A DNA stretch of 64,000 nt from Rhodocyclaceae bacterium (GCA_023150275.1 JAKLLG010000004.1:178268-242267), one strand, 5' to 3'. Counted from the stretch's first letter, positions 44,810-54,407 are shown. Notes: generated by a model not told the origin, from the sequence alone. Program-made: numbers and translations.

Positions 44810-45999
44810 TCCGCTTCGCGCGCGGCGCGGCGACCGGCAATCCGCTGCGCAGCACGCTGCTCGTCGTCGCGATGGCGATCGGCGTCGCCGCCGTCGTCAT
44901 CCTCACCGCGCTCGGCGACGGCGCGCGGCGCTACGTGATCGCCGAGTTCTCGTCGCTCGGCAGCAATCTCGTCATCATCCTGCCCGGCCGTTCGCAGACC
45001 GGCGGCTTCAACCCCGGCAACGCGGTGACCAGCACGCCGCGCGACCTCACGGTGGACGATGCGCAGGCGCTGCTGCGCGCGCCGGCGATCAGAAACGTGA
45101 CGCCACTCGCCGTCGGCACCTCGGAGATCAGCAGCGGCGGCAAGCTGCGTGAGGTGATGATTGCCGGCACGACGGCGGAGTACACCGCGGTGCGCAAGCT
45201 CGACATGGCGCAGGGCAGGTTCCTCGCGCCCGGCGACTGGCGGCGCGGCGCCAGCGAGGCGGTGATCGGCGCCAGGGTGCGCGAGGAACTGTTCGGCAAC
45301 GGGCCGGCGCTCGGGCAACTGGTGCGCATCGGCGACCGCCGCTTCCGCATCGTCGGCGTGCTCGCGGCGAGCGGGCAGGGACTGGGCATGAACACCGACG
45401 AGATCGTCTTCGTGCCGGTGTCACTGGCGCAGGCGATGTTCAACAGCAACACGCTGTTCCGCATACTGATCGAGGCCAGCGGCCGCGAAACGATAGAAGC
45501 GGCGAAGGCGCAGGCGAGCGCCATCCTCAAGGAACGCCACGATGGCGAGGAGGACGTGACGGTCATCACGCAGGATGCCGTGCTGTCCACCTTCGACCGC
45601 CTGCTCGGCGCGCTGACCATGGCGGTGGCCGGCATCGCGGCGATCAGCCTCGCGGTGGCCGGCATTCTCGTGATGAACGTGATGCTCGTTTCGGTGACGC
45701 AGCGCACCGCCGAGATCGGCCTCCTGAAAGCGCTCGGCGCCGACGCGGCGACGATCCGCAACAGCTTCCTCACCGAAGCGGCGATGCTCTCGCTGACCGG
45801 CGCCGTGCTCGGCTATCTGCTCGGCATCGCCGGCGCCGCGCTGATCCGCCAGCTCTACCCGACCTACCCCGCCTTCCCGCCGGACTGGGCGGTGCTCGCC
45901 GGGCTGGCGACGGCGCTCGCCACCGGCATCCTCTTCGGCGTGCTGCCCGCCCGCCGCGCCGCACGGCTCGACCCGGTGCAGGCGCTGTCGAAACGGTGA
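44791..45999 (+). CDS. MacB-type ABC permease, first copy
   Basis: The 402-residue protein has the MacB/FtsX permease layout: one N-terminal helix (about 22-42), a large periplasmic MacB-PCD domain (about 45-265), and three C-terminal helices (about 275-300, 325-350, 365-388). It ends in the conserved [16 protein letters not shown]. It overlaps the ATPase gene, so its dependence on that ATPase is likely. The operon contains two such permeases, suggesting a heterodimeric transporter. The gene after it is a DUF3800 gene that does not belong to the transporter. Confidence 0.92.
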   Translation: MRTADLIRFARGAATGNPLRSTLLVVAMAIGVAAVVILTALGDGARRYVIAEFSSLGSNLVIILPGRSQTGGFNPGNAVTSTPRDLTVDDAQALLRAPAIRNVTPLAVGTSEISSGGKLREVMIAGTTAEYTAVRKLDMAQGRFLAPGDWRRGASEAVIGARVREELFGNGPALGQLVRIGDRRFRIVGVLAASGQGLGMNTDEIVFVPVSLAQAMFNSNTLFRILIEASGRETIEAAKAQASAILKERHDGEEDVTVITQDAVLSTFDRLLGALTMAVAGIAAISLAVAGILVMNVMLVSVTQRTAEIGLLKALGADAATIRNSFLTEAAMLSLTGAVLGYLLGIAGAALIRQLYPTYPAFPPDWAVLAGLATALATGILFGVLPARRAARLDPVQALSKR

Positions 46000-46019
46000 A
46001 ACGGTAAAAGGGGAATTCA

Positions 46020-46820
46020 ATGACCGCCAGCTTTGCCGTCTATATCGACGAATCCGGAGATGAAGGCTTCGTCTTCCACCCCGAAGAGCGGGGCAGTTCC
46101 CGGTGGCTGGTTCTCTCCGCAGTCGTTCTGCGCAAACGGAACGATCTGCAGGCGGTGCGCCTGATGCGCGACATTCGCGCCTTGCTGAAGAAGGATGCAA
46201 AAAAAGCACTGCATTTCAGGGAAATGCGGCACGAACAGCGCGTTCCCTACGTGCGGGCGATCGGCGGCGCCAGGCTGCGCACCGTTTCCGTTCTGATCCA
46301 CAAGCCGTCGATCAGCGAACCTGAACGCTTCCAGAGCGAAAGTTTCCGGCTGTATCGATACGCAAGCAGGCTTCTGCTCGAACGCGTCTCCTGGCTATGC
46401 CGCGACCATCATGCGGAAGGAGCGGGCGACGGCACTGCGGAAATCACCTTCTCGAACCGCAGCGCAATGTCCTACGACGATCTGCGCACTTACCTCTGCC
46501 ACCTGCGGGAGACGGCCGAAGCATGCGACGTGCGGGTGGATTGGAGCGTTGTGCGGCCGGAACAGGTGAGGGCGGTCAATCATGACCAGCTTGCCGGCCT
46601 CCAGATTGCCGATGCCGTCGCATCAGGCATCTATTTCGCCGTCAATCTGAATCCGTACGGGGAGGCCGAAGACAGGTATCTGCATCTGCTCTCGCCGACG
46701 ATCTACCGCCACGCAAAGACCCGGACGGCAATCGGTTACGGCCTCAAGTTCTGGCCGGATTCGTACGAGGCGCTGGCGAAGAATCTGCCGCATCTCGAAG
46801 CGTTCGCGCCGTACAAATGA
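46020..46820 (+). CDS. DUF3800 protein inserted between the two permease genes
   Basis: The 266-residue protein starts with the DUF3800 signature YIDESGDEGF (about 7-16). A later HDQLAGLQIADAVASGIYF carries a second conserved acidic site. This RNase H-like family is widespread on mobile elements and in some defence systems, but its activity is not firmly known. AAAGGGGA precedes the ATG. It is placed between two MacB-type permeases on the same strand, with short gaps (20 bp before, 142 bp after). It therefore looks like an insertion into the transporter operon. Confidence 0.88.
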   Translation: MTASFAVYIDESGDEGFVFHPEERGSSRWLVLSAVVLRKRNDLQAVRLMRDIRALLKKDAKKALHFREMRHEQRVPYVRAIGGARLRTVSVLIHKPSISEPERFQSESFRLYRYASRLLLERVSWLCRDHHAEGAGDGTAEITFSNRSAMSYDDLRTYLCHLRETAEACDVRVDWSVVRPEQVRAVNHDQLAGLQIADAVASGIYFAVNLNPYGEAEDRYLHLLSPTIYRHAKTRTAIGYGLKFWPDSYEALAKNLPHLEAFAPYK

Positions 46821-46962
46821 AAATGCAGACCCCAGGTTCGAGTGTCCCACCCTTACGGGCTGCCGCCGTTGCCGGCGACCTCTACAATCCCTGCGCTTGT
46901 CTGCACTACGGATGGTATGCAACAAGCCGCTGCCCGTCAATCGATTCGTCAGGCATCAAACG

Positions 46963-48168
46963 ATGATCCGCGCCGCCGACACCCTGCACCTCGCGACGCG
47001 CGCGATCACCGCGCACCGGCTGCGTTCCTTCCTGACGCTGCTCGGCATCGCCGTCGGCATCGCGGCGGTGATCCTGCTCACTTCGATCGGCGAAGGCATC
47101 CACCGCTTCGTGCTCGCCGAGTTCACGCAGTTCGGCACCAACGTGATCGGCGTCGCGCCGGGCAAGACGAAGACCTCCGGCCCGCACCCCAGCGGCATCC
47201 CGACCTCGGTGCGGCCGCTGACGCTGGCCGACGCCGACAGCCTCAAGCTGCTGCCGCACGTCACCGCGGTGACGCCGACGATCTGGGGCAACACCGAGGT
47301 CGGCGGCAACGGCCGGCTGCGGCGGACGACGGTATATGGCGTCAGCGCCGGCATGGCGCAGGTGTTCAGCATCAAGGTGAAGAGCGGCCAGTTCCTGCCG
47401 GCCGACGACTCCGACAACGCACGCCCCTTCGTCGTGCTCGGCGCCAGGCTGAAGAACGAACTCTTCGGTGCCGCAAACCCGCTCGGCCAGAAGCTGAAAA
47501 TCGGCGCCATGCAGTTCCGCATCATCGGCGTGCTGGAAACGAAGGGGCAGTTCCTCGGCATCGACCTTGACGACACCGCCTACATTCCGGCGGCGCGCGC
47601 GCTCGAACTCTTCAACCGCGACGGGCTGATGGAAATCCACGTCGCCTACAGCGAAGGCGTGCCGGCGGCGCAGGTGAGCCGCGCCATCAGGCAAACGCTG
47701 AGCGCGCGCCACGGTCGCGAGGATTTCACGATCACGACGCAGGAAGACATGCTGCGCACGCTCTCCAAAATTCTCGACATCCTGACCATGGCCGTCGGCG
47801 CGCTCGGCAGCATTTCGCTGCTCGTCGGCGGCGTCGGCATCGTCACCATCATGACCATCGCGGTGACCGAGCGCACCGGCGAAATCGGCCTGATGGTCGC
47901 GCTCGGCGCGCAGCGGCGCACCATCCTCGGCCTCTTCCTCGGCGAAGCGGTGGCGCTCTCGGCACTCGGCGGGCTGCTCGGCCTCGCGCTCGGCATCGGC
48001 CTCGCGCAACTGATCCACCTCGCGCTGCCGGCGCTGCCGGTGCACACCCCGCTCTCCTTCGTGCTGCTCGCCGAAGGCGTCGCCATCGTCATCGGCCTCG
48101 CCGCCGGCGTGCTGCCGGCGCGGCGCGCGGCGCGGCTCGATCCGGTGGAGGCGTTGCGGGCGGAATGA
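46963..48168 (+). CDS. MacB-type ABC permease, second copy
   Basis: The 401-residue protein has the same design as the first permease: an N-terminal helix (about 20-40), a periplasmic MacB-PCD region, three C-terminal helices, and the ending [16 protein letters not shown]. It shares many positions with the first copy but is clearly diverged, as expected for two subunits of a heterodimer. ATG 46963 opens the MIRAADTLHLATRAI helix that precedes membrane entry. The preceding 142-bp gap after the DUF3800 gene contains no other gene. Confidence 0.92.
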   Translation: MIRAADTLHLATRAITAHRLRSFLTLLGIAVGIAAVILLTSIGEGIHRFVLAEFTQFGTNVIGVAPGKTKTSGPHPSGIPTSVRPLTLADADSLKLLPHVTAVTPTIWGNTEVGGNGRLRRTTVYGVSAGMAQVFSIKVKSGQFLPADDSDNARPFVVLGARLKNELFGAANPLGQKLKIGAMQFRIIGVLETKGQFLGIDLDDTAYIPAARALELFNRDGLMEIHVAYSEGVPAAQVSRAIRQTLSARHGREDFTITTQEDMLRTLSKILDILTMAVGALGSISLLVGGVGIVTIMTIAVTERTGEIGLMVALGAQRRTILGLFLGEAVALSALGGLLGLALGIGLAQLIHLALPALPVHTPLSFVLLAEGVAIVIGLAAGVLPARRAARLDPVEALRAE

Positions 48169-48245
48169 CGGATGGGAGACAATGACTGCGTTTTCCGCTT
48201 CCCACGCATCTGCACGCACGCTCATTGATCCGCTGCCCTGACTGT

Positions 48246-48983
48246 ATGACGACCTCACTCTCCGCCACCGAAGCCGCCACCCGCATCCTGATCGTCGAAG
48301 ACGAACCGGCGATCGCCGACACGCTGGCCTTCGCGCTCGCCGGCGAGGGGTACTCAACCGAGTGGCGCAGCCTCGGCCGCGAGGCGCTGGCCGCCGTTAA
48401 CGATGGCGGCTTCGATCTGGTGATCCTCGACGTCGGCCTGCCGGACATCGGCGGTTTCGATGTCTGCCGCGAGCTGCGCCGCCATTCGGACGTGCCGGTG
48501 ATCTTTCTCACCGCGCGCTCCGACGAGATTGACCGCATCGTCGGCCTCGAACTCGGCGCCGACGATTACGTCGCCAAGCCGTTCAGCCCGCGCGAAGTCG
48601 TTTCGCGCGTGCGCGCCATCCTGCGCCGCCTGCGTCCGCGCGGCGGCGCGCACGATGCGCATGGCGCGGCGAACCCCTTCACGGTGGATGCCGACGGCGC
48701 ACGCATCGCCTACTGCGGCACCTGGCTGTCGCTGACCCGCTACGAATACGGCCTGCTGGCGACACTCGCCGACCACCCCGGCCGCATCTTCAGCCGCGCG
48801 CAGCTGATGGCGCGCGTCTGGCAGGACGCCGGCGAGAGCCTCGAACGCACCGTCGATGCGCACGTGAAGACGCTGCGCGCGAAGCTGCGCGAGGTCGCCG
48901 GCGACGATCCGATCGAGACGCATCGCGGCCTCGGCTACAGCCTGCGCCGGGATTTGCGCCGGGACGCATCGGCGCCACGATGA
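48246..48983 (+). CDS. creB: Response regulator CreB
   Basis: The 245-residue protein is an OmpR/PhoB-family regulator. It has the acidic pair VEDE, the phosphoacceptor Asp in LVILDVGLPD (about 61), the switch Thr in FLTAR, Lys in YVAKPF, and a C-terminal winged helix with SLERTVDAHVKTLRAKLRE. Synteny with a CreC-like kinase and CreD supports the CreB name. In E. coli and Pseudomonas CreB binds TTCAC-N6-TTCAC boxes, and exactly such a box is present before creD. The stop overlaps the creC start (ATGA). Confidence 0.9.
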   Translation: MTTSLSATEAATRILIVEDEPAIADTLAFALAGEGYSTEWRSLGREALAAVNDGGFDLVILDVGLPDIGGFDVCRELRRHSDVPVIFLTARSDEIDRIVGLELGADDYVAKPFSPREVVSRVRAILRRLRPRGGAHDAHGAANPFTVDADGARIAYCGTWLSLTRYEYGLLATLADHPGRIFSRAQLMARVWQDAGESLERTVDAHVKTLRAKLREVAGDDPIETHRGLGYSLRRDLRRDASAPR

Positions 48984-50446
48984 ACATCGCCATCCGGCTC
49001 TTCGCCGGCTATTTCCTGATCGTCGGCCTCGCCGCCTGGTTCGTCGTGAACATCTTCGCGAAGGAGGTGGAACCGGGCGTCCGCCAGGCCACCGAGGACA
49101 CGCTGGTGGATACCGCGAACGTCTTCGCCGAGCTGGTCGCCGGCGAGCTGGCGAGCGGCGGCATGAACGATCGCGATCGCCGCAAGCCCGGCGACAGGGG
49201 CGCCTTCGCCGCCGGCATCGAACGCGCGCTCGCCCGCCGCGTCGCGGCGCGCATCTACGACGTGGACAAGACCCGCGTCGAACTGCGCGTGCTGCTCACC
49301 GATGCGCGCGGCACCGTCGTCTACGATTCGGCCGGCGATTCTGCCAGCAATGCGCTCGGCGCCGATTACAGCCAGTGGCGCGACATCGCGCGCGTGCTGC
49401 GCGGCGAGTACGGCGCGCGCAGCACGCGCGCAGACCCCGACGATCCGCAGAGTTCGGTGATGTACGTCGCGGCGCCGGTGATGCACGAGGCGCGTCTCGT
49501 CGGCGTCGTGTCCGTCGCCAAGCCGGCGAACTCGCTGCAGCCCTACGCCGACCGTGCCCGCGAACGCATGCGCCGCGCCGGTTTCTGGCTGCTCCTCGCC
49601 TCCGGCCTCACCGGCGTTGCCTTCACGCTGTGGCTGACCTGGTCGCTGAACCGGCTGCGCAACTATGCGTGCACGGTCGCCGCCGGCGGCCGCGCGCTGC
49701 CGCCCACGGGCGGCGGGCGCCAGCTTTCGGAACTGGCGCGGGCACTCGCCGAGATGCGCGCGCGTCTCGACGGCAAACAGTACGTCGAGCACTACGTGCA
49801 GAGCCTCGCGCACGAAATGAAGAGCCCGCTGACGGCGATCCGCGCCTCGGCCGAACTGCTCGCCGCGCAGCCGCTCGGCGAGGCGGGGCGCTTCGCCGGC
49901 CACATCGACGAGCAGGCCGAACGCCTGCAGCAGACGATAGAGCGCATGCTGCTGCTCGCACGCATCGAGCAGTTGCAGGCCCCGGAGGGCATCGCGCGCA
50001 TCGCCGCCGGCGAACTCGCCGACGAGGTCGTTGCCGGCCGCCGGGCGCAGGCCGCCGACAAGCGCCTCGAACTCGCGGTTGCCGGCGCGCGCGAGGCGCT
50101 GCTCGACGGCGACCGCTACCTGCTGCGGCAGGCGCTCGCCAATCTCGTCGACAACGCGATCGACTTCTCGCCAACGGGCGCCAGCGTGAATATCGACATC
50201 GTCGCCGACACCGGCAGCGTGCGCTTCGCCGTCCGCGACGCCGGCCCCGGCGTTCCCGATTTTGCGCTGCCGCGCCTCTTCGAGCGCTTCTACTCGCTGC
50301 CGCGCCCGGATGGCGGCCGCAAGAGCACCGGCCTCGGCCTCGCCTTCGTGCGCGAGGTCGCCCGCCTGCACGGCGGCGAAGCAAGCGTATGCAACGCACC
50401 CGGCGGTGGCGCGCTGGCTGCGCTCACGCTCCCGCGCGCCGGCTGA
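48980..50446 (+). CDS. creC: Sensor histidine kinase CreC
   Basis: The 488-residue kinase starts with MNIAIRLFAGYFLIVGLAAWFVVN, the opening typical of CreC. It has two membrane helices (about 6-25 and 195-215) around a periplasmic sensor. Cytoplasmic motifs are the H box HEMKSPLTAIRASAELL (His about 276), the N box NLVDNAIDF, and the G boxes DAGPGV and GLGLAFV. CreC signals carbon and cell-wall state; in Pseudomonas it is activated when PBP4 is inhibited. It overlaps creB by four bases. Confidence 0.92.
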   Translation: MNIAIRLFAGYFLIVGLAAWFVVNIFAKEVEPGVRQATEDTLVDTANVFAELVAGELASGGMNDRDRRKPGDRGAFAAGIERALARRVAARIYDVDKTRVELRVLLTDARGTVVYDSAGDSASNALGADYSQWRDIARVLRGEYGARSTRADPDDPQSSVMYVAAPVMHEARLVGVVSVAKPANSLQPYADRARERMRRAGFWLLLASGLTGVAFTLWLTWSLNRLRNYACTVAAGGRALPPTGGGRQLSELARALAEMRARLDGKQYVEHYVQSLAHEMKSPLTAIRASAELLAAQPLGEAGRFAGHIDEQAERLQQTIERMLLLARIEQLQAPEGIARIAAGELADEVVAGRRAQAADKRLELAVAGAREALLDGDRYLLRQALANLVDNAIDFSPTGASVNIDIVADTGSVRFAVRDAGPGVPDFALPRLFERFYSLPRPDGGRKSTGLGLAFVREVARLHGGEASVCNAPGGGALAALTLPRAG

Positions 50447-50468
50447 ACGGCCGCCGGCAACGCGCCAC

Positions 50469-50484
50469 TTCACACTCGCTTCAC
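50469..50484 (+). promoter_or_regulatory. Perfect CreB box (cre-tag) upstream of creD
   Basis: TTCACACTCGCTTCAC is an exact TTCAC-N6-TTCAC direct repeat, 73 bp before the creD start. A third, degenerate half-site (TTCGC) follows with the same 11-bp period at 50491-50495. The arrangement matches the known CreB/BlrA recognition sequence; binding here is inferred. Confidence 0.82.
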
Positions 50485-50556
50485 ACGCACTTCGCGCGGC
50501 AGCCATAGCCTTCCGAGCGTACCCCGATCGGGGGTTTCGCCATCACGGAGGATTCC

Positions 50557-51888
50557 ATGCTGAAGAACAAGCTTTTCCAGAAGATTGCGGCGATCGTACT
50601 GCTGTCGCTGTTGCTGCTGGTCCCGCTATCGCTGATCGAATCGCAGATTGTTTCGCGCAGTGCGCGGCAGGCCGAAGTTACCCGTAACCTTGCCGAATCG
50701 GCGGCCGGCGCGCAGACGCTGGTCGGGCCGGTTCTGGCGATCCGCTATCGCGAGCAGGTGGCGCGCAGTACTGGCGATTCCGGACAGCTTCGTTACGAGA
50801 TCGTCGAGCGCACGCGCATCATTGCGCCACAGAAGCTGATCGTCGATGGTGAGATCGACACCGAGGAGCGCAGACGGGGGCTCTACCGCGCGCGCCTGTT
50901 CCACCTCGGCGCGCGCCTTTCGGGGAACATCGCGGTACCCGATCGCTTCGGGCTGGGCGGCACGCAACGCATCCTCGATGCGCAGGCATTTCTGGTGCTC
51001 GGAATTGCCGATCCGCGCGGTGTCGATAACGATCCGGAGGCGAGCGTCAATGGACGGGCGGTGCGCTTCGCGACCGGCACCGGCGGCTTCATCGCCGGCC
51101 AGGGGGCGCATGTGGCGCTCGGGGCGATCGACATTGCCGGTGGGCAGCAGTTCGACTTCTCGATCCCGCTCGCGCTGACCGGTTCAGAGCGGCTGGCAAT
51201 CGCCCCGACGGCGGCGGCGACGCACGTTTCGCTGCGCGCCAACTGGCCGCACCCGAGTTTTCAGGGGCGCTTTCTGCCCGGCTCGCGAACGGTCACCGAG
51301 AGCGGCTTCGAGGCGCGCTGGCAGGTCTCGCATCTCGCCCGCGACCTCGACCGTGCGCTCGCCGCAGCCGGCCCCAATGCCACACACGGTACACAGGAGG
51401 CGCTCGCAGTCAGCTTCGTCGATCCGGTGAATGTCTATCTGAAAGCCGAGCGGGCGGTGAAATACGGTGTGCTCTTCGTCGTGCTCACCTTTGCGGCGTT
51501 CTTCCTGACCGAGATCCTGCGTCGCCTGCCCATTCACCCGATGCAGTACCTGCTGGTAGGGCTGGCGCTGGCGATCTTCTTCCTGCTGCTGATCGCGCTC
51601 ACCGAGCATCTGCCCTTCCTCACCGCCTATGCACTGTCGGCAGGCGCCTGCGTGCTGCTGATCGGAATCTATATCGCCGGCGCGCTGGGCGGACGACTGC
51701 GCGGCGCTGCATTCGGCGCCGGCATCGCCAGCCTGTACGGCGTGCTCTATGGAGTTCTGGCTTCGGAGGACAATGCGCTGCTGATGGGCACGCTGCTGCT
51801 CTTCGTTGCGCTCGGGGTAATGATGCTGGCGACACGTCGTCTCGACTGGTATCGCATCGGCGGCCGCCTGGCGACGGCGGAGCAGTAA
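50557..51888 (+). CDS. creD: Inner-membrane protein CreD
   Basis: The 443-residue protein matches CreD. It has an N-terminal helix (about 8-26) and then a large periplasmic beta-rich domain (SRSARQAEVTRNLAESAAGAQTLVGPVLAIRY). About five C-terminal helices from residue 310 onward end with VMMLATRRLDWYRIG. CreD is strongly induced by CreBC and contributes to envelope integrity, but its mechanism is unknown. The gene has a perfect CreB box upstream and is followed without a gap by the GH3 gene, so the two are probably co-regulated. Confidence 0.95.
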   Translation: MLKNKLFQKIAAIVLLSLLLLVPLSLIESQIVSRSARQAEVTRNLAESAAGAQTLVGPVLAIRYREQVARSTGDSGQLRYEIVERTRIIAPQKLIVDGEIDTEERRRGLYRARLFHLGARLSGNIAVPDRFGLGGTQRILDAQAFLVLGIADPRGVDNDPEASVNGRAVRFATGTGGFIAGQGAHVALGAIDIAGGQQFDFSIPLALTGSERLAIAPTAAATHVSLRANWPHPSFQGRFLPGSRTVTESGFEARWQVSHLARDLDRALAAAGPNATHGTQEALAVSFVDPVNVYLKAERAVKYGVLFVVLTFAAFFLTEILRRLPIHPMQYLLVGLALAIFFLLLIALTEHLPFLTAYALSAGACVLLIGIYIAGALGGRLRGAAFGAGIASLYGVLYGVLASEDNALLMGTLLLFVALGVMMLATRRLDWYRIGGRLATAEQ

Positions 51889-51889
51889 G

Positions 51890-53248
51890 ATGGCGACGCA
51901 TTCAACGGCCGGCGGCGCAGCCAGCGCAGGAGGCATGGCGCCGCACCTTGCCGCATGGGTGGCGACCACCCTGCTCCTCGTCTTTGCGGCAACACCTCGC
52001 CAGCCATGGCTGCTGGCGGTGCGCGGCGGAATTGTCCCCCTGACGGTCGTCGCGGCGTTTGCGATCTTCCTCGCGGTGCGCCGACTGCCGGCAGGGCGGC
52101 GCCTGATGCTCGTCAGCCGTCGCCTTCTTCTGGCGACGCTGGTGATGACGCTGATCGTGGTCGGCATGAGCGAGCGCGGTTTCCATCTGCGCCGCCATGC
52201 GGTGCTTGCCGGGAGTGATGCGCTACGTACCGTCGGCCCTCACTTCATGATCGGTTTTTCAGGCTTCGAAGAAGTCGCGCCGCTGGCACGGGCCGGCCTG
52301 ATCGGCGGCGTCTATCTCGGTCGCGACTACGCCCGTAGCCGGCCGGCGGCGCAGATTCGCGCTGACATGGATGCGCTGCAGGCACTGCGCCGGGAGGCCG
52401 GACTTCCACCGTTACTGGTCGCTGCGGATCAGGAAGGCGGCCGGGTTGCGCATCTCAGCCCGCCGCTGCCGTCGATGCCCTCACTGGCTTCGTTGATCAG
52501 AGATGGCGAAACGGGCGACAGCATTGATGGCGAACTCGAAGCACGCGCGCGCCGCTATGGGCAGATTCAGGGAAGCGCGCTGGCAACGCTCGGCGTCAAT
52601 CTGAATCTGGGGCCGGTTGTCGATCTGCGTCCGCAGGGTCGTGGCCCGCGCTTCGATACGCACACCCGGCTCGGCGAGCGCGCGATCGCCGACGACCCTG
52701 CCCTCGTTTCCCGCGTTGCCGCTGCCTATGGCGATGGGTTGCGTGAGCATGGCGTGCGGCCGACGCTGAAGCACTTTCCCGGGCTTGGCGGCAGCGATGC
52801 CGATACGCACCACTTTCCCGCACGCGTCGCCGGTAGTCGCGCCGAGCTGGCCAGTCGCGACTGGTTGCCGTTTCGCAGGGCGGCCATGGCCGACGGGGCG
52901 ATCATGCTCGCGCACGCGACGCTACCGGCCATCGATGCCATGCAACCGGCTTCGCTCTCGCGCGCCGTGGTCAACGGTTTGCTGCGCGGCGAGTGGGGGT
53001 ACGAGGGACTTTTGATCACCGATGACCTGAACATGGGGGCCGTCTACCGCGACGGCATCTGCCGGGTGACGGTTGCCGCGCTCGCCGCCGGTGTTGACCT
53101 GCTGCTGATATCCTACGATCCGGATCAATACTACGAGGCGGCGGAATGTGCCGCTGCGGCGGCCGCGCGCGGCACGTTCGATGCCGGGTCGCTGCGGGCC
53201 AGCCGGCGTCGCATCGTGCGCGCCACCACGCCGCCTGTTACATTTTGA
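51890..53248 (+). CDS. Membrane-anchored GH3 beta-N-acetylglucosaminidase, NagZ-like
   Basis: The 452-residue protein has three predicted membrane helices (about 19-35, 42-65, 74-97). A glycoside hydrolase family 3 domain follows, of NagZ type: AADQEGGRV near 185, KHFPGLGGSDADTHH near 293 with the catalytic loop His, and the nucleophile Asp in LLITDDLNMGAV near 378. NagZ trims GlcNAc from muropeptides and feeds beta-lactamase induction; it is normally cytoplasmic. The membrane anchor is therefore unusual and suggests action on periplasmic glycans. It starts one base after the creD stop. Confidence 0.88.
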   Translation: MATHSTAGGAASAGGMAPHLAAWVATTLLLVFAATPRQPWLLAVRGGIVPLTVVAAFAIFLAVRRLPAGRRLMLVSRRLLLATLVMTLIVVGMSERGFHLRRHAVLAGSDALRTVGPHFMIGFSGFEEVAPLARAGLIGGVYLGRDYARSRPAAQIRADMDALQALRREAGLPPLLVAADQEGGRVAHLSPPLPSMPSLASLIRDGETGDSIDGELEARARRYGQIQGSALATLGVNLNLGPVVDLRPQGRGPRFDTHTRLGERAIADDPALVSRVAAAYGDGLREHGVRPTLKHFPGLGGSDADTHHFPARVAGSRAELASRDWLPFRRAAMADGAIMLAHATLPAIDAMQPASLSRAVVNGLLRGEWGYEGLLITDDLNMGAVYRDGICRVTVAALAAGVDLLLISYDPDQYYEAAECAAAAAARGTFDAGSLRASRRRIVRATTPPVTF

Positions 53249-53253
53249 GCATC

Positions 53254-53577
53254 ATGCACCGGCAAACCATCCATCTCCACGTTGCAGCACCGCACAAGCC
53301 CGCACCCGGCGCGGCATGCAACGGTTGCGGTGTCTGCTGCGCCGCCGAAACCTGCCCGGCCGGGCGACTGCTCTTCCGGCGCCGGATCGGCCCCTGCCCT
53401 GCGCTCGAGTGGGAAACGGATCGCTATCGTTGTGGACTGATCAGCCATCCGGCGCAGTATCTGCCGCGTTTTCCGGAACGCGCCGAAGGCGGCATCGCGC
53501 GCCTGTTCGCGCGCTGGATTTCCACCGGCAGCGGCTGTGATTCGACTGCGGAAACCGAGACCACGGAGGCGTCCTGA
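53254..53577 (+). CDS. YkgJ-family Cys-rich protein
   Basis: This 107-residue protein has the CNGCGVCC cluster and further Cys (CP...CP...C...C) typical of small YkgJ-type putative zinc- or iron-chelating proteins. No signal peptide is visible. ATG 53254 gives the start MHRQTIHLH; the longer frame is a shadow of the GH3 gene. It overlaps the M23 peptidase gene by one base and follows the GH3 gene by five, so it belongs to the same operon. The metal bound and the function are not known. Confidence 0.8.
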   Translation: MHRQTIHLHVAAPHKPAPGAACNGCGVCCAAETCPAGRLLFRRRIGPCPALEWETDRYRCGLISHPAQYLPRFPERAEGGIARLFARWISTGSGCDSTAETETTEAS

Positions 53578-54407
53578 TGCGGCCTTGTCGTCTGTTCTGC
53601 GCACTCTTCTTCATGCTTGGCACGCTTGCCGTGCAGGCTGCGCCGGCGCTGCCGCGCCACGCGCCGGTACCCGGCGGCGTCGCCGTGCTCGAACTTGGCA
53701 CGGCGCACGACGCGCAGCCGGCGGTGTCGTTCAACGCATTGCCGCAGCCGGTGCTGCGTCATCAGGGAAAGTGGGTGGCACTGGTCGGGCTGCCGCTCGA
53801 TACCGAGCCGGGTAAACACTCGGTTTTCGTGGAGGGGGCTGGCGGACAGCGTACGCTGCCGCTCGTTGTCAGGGAGAAGCGCTATCCGACGCAGCATCTG
53901 CGCATCGCCGATGGTCGCATGGTGACGCCACCGCCGGAACTGGAAGCACGCATCGCGGCCGAGCAGCAGCGCATCGCCGACTGGAAGCGTCATTACACTG
54001 CCGAGCCGGCGCCGGACACGCGCTTCGACCTGCCGGCTGCCGGGCCACGCTCAGCACGCTTCGGCGTGAAGCGCGTGCTGAACGGCGAGCCGCGTTCCCC
54101 ACACGGCGGGCTGGACGTGGCAGTCGGCATCGGCGCGCCGCTGCGGGCGCCGGCAGCCGGAACCGTGCTTGCCGTCGCCGATCTTTACTTCGCCGGCACG
54201 ACCGTGGTGATCGACCACGGGCGTGGGATTCTGACGCTCTACGCCCACCTCTCGCGCGTGGACGTGCGCGAGGGGCAGGCGCTCGCACGCGGTGAGCTCT
54301 TCGGCGCCAGCGGTGTCAGCGGCCGCATCACCGGGCCGCACCTGCATTGGGTGGTGATGGTCGGCGGCGCGGCGGTTGATCCGGAGCTGTTTCTACCGAT
54401 GAAGTGA
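53577..54407 (+). CDS. Secreted M23 (LytM) peptidase
   Basis: The 276-residue protein has a signal peptide (cleaved after VQA, near residue 21). A beta-type linker domain follows, then a LytM/M23 domain from about 160. The zinc motif parts HGGLDVAV (about 175) and HLHW (about 255) are both present, so it should be an active peptidoglycan endopeptidase and not a degenerate activator such as EnvC or NlpD. It is the last gene of the operon that contains creD, the GH3 enzyme and the YkgJ-like protein. Confidence 0.9.
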   Translation: MRPCRLFCALFFMLGTLAVQAAPALPRHAPVPGGVAVLELGTAHDAQPAVSFNALPQPVLRHQGKWVALVGLPLDTEPGKHSVFVEGAGGQRTLPLVVREKRYPTQHLRIADGRMVTPPPELEARIAAEQQRIADWKRHYTAEPAPDTRFDLPAAGPRSARFGVKRVLNGEPRSPHGGLDVAVGIGAPLRAPAAGTVLAVADLYFAGTTVVIDHGRGILTLYAHLSRVDVREGQALARGELFGASGVSGRITGPHLHWVVMVGGAAVDPELFLPMK

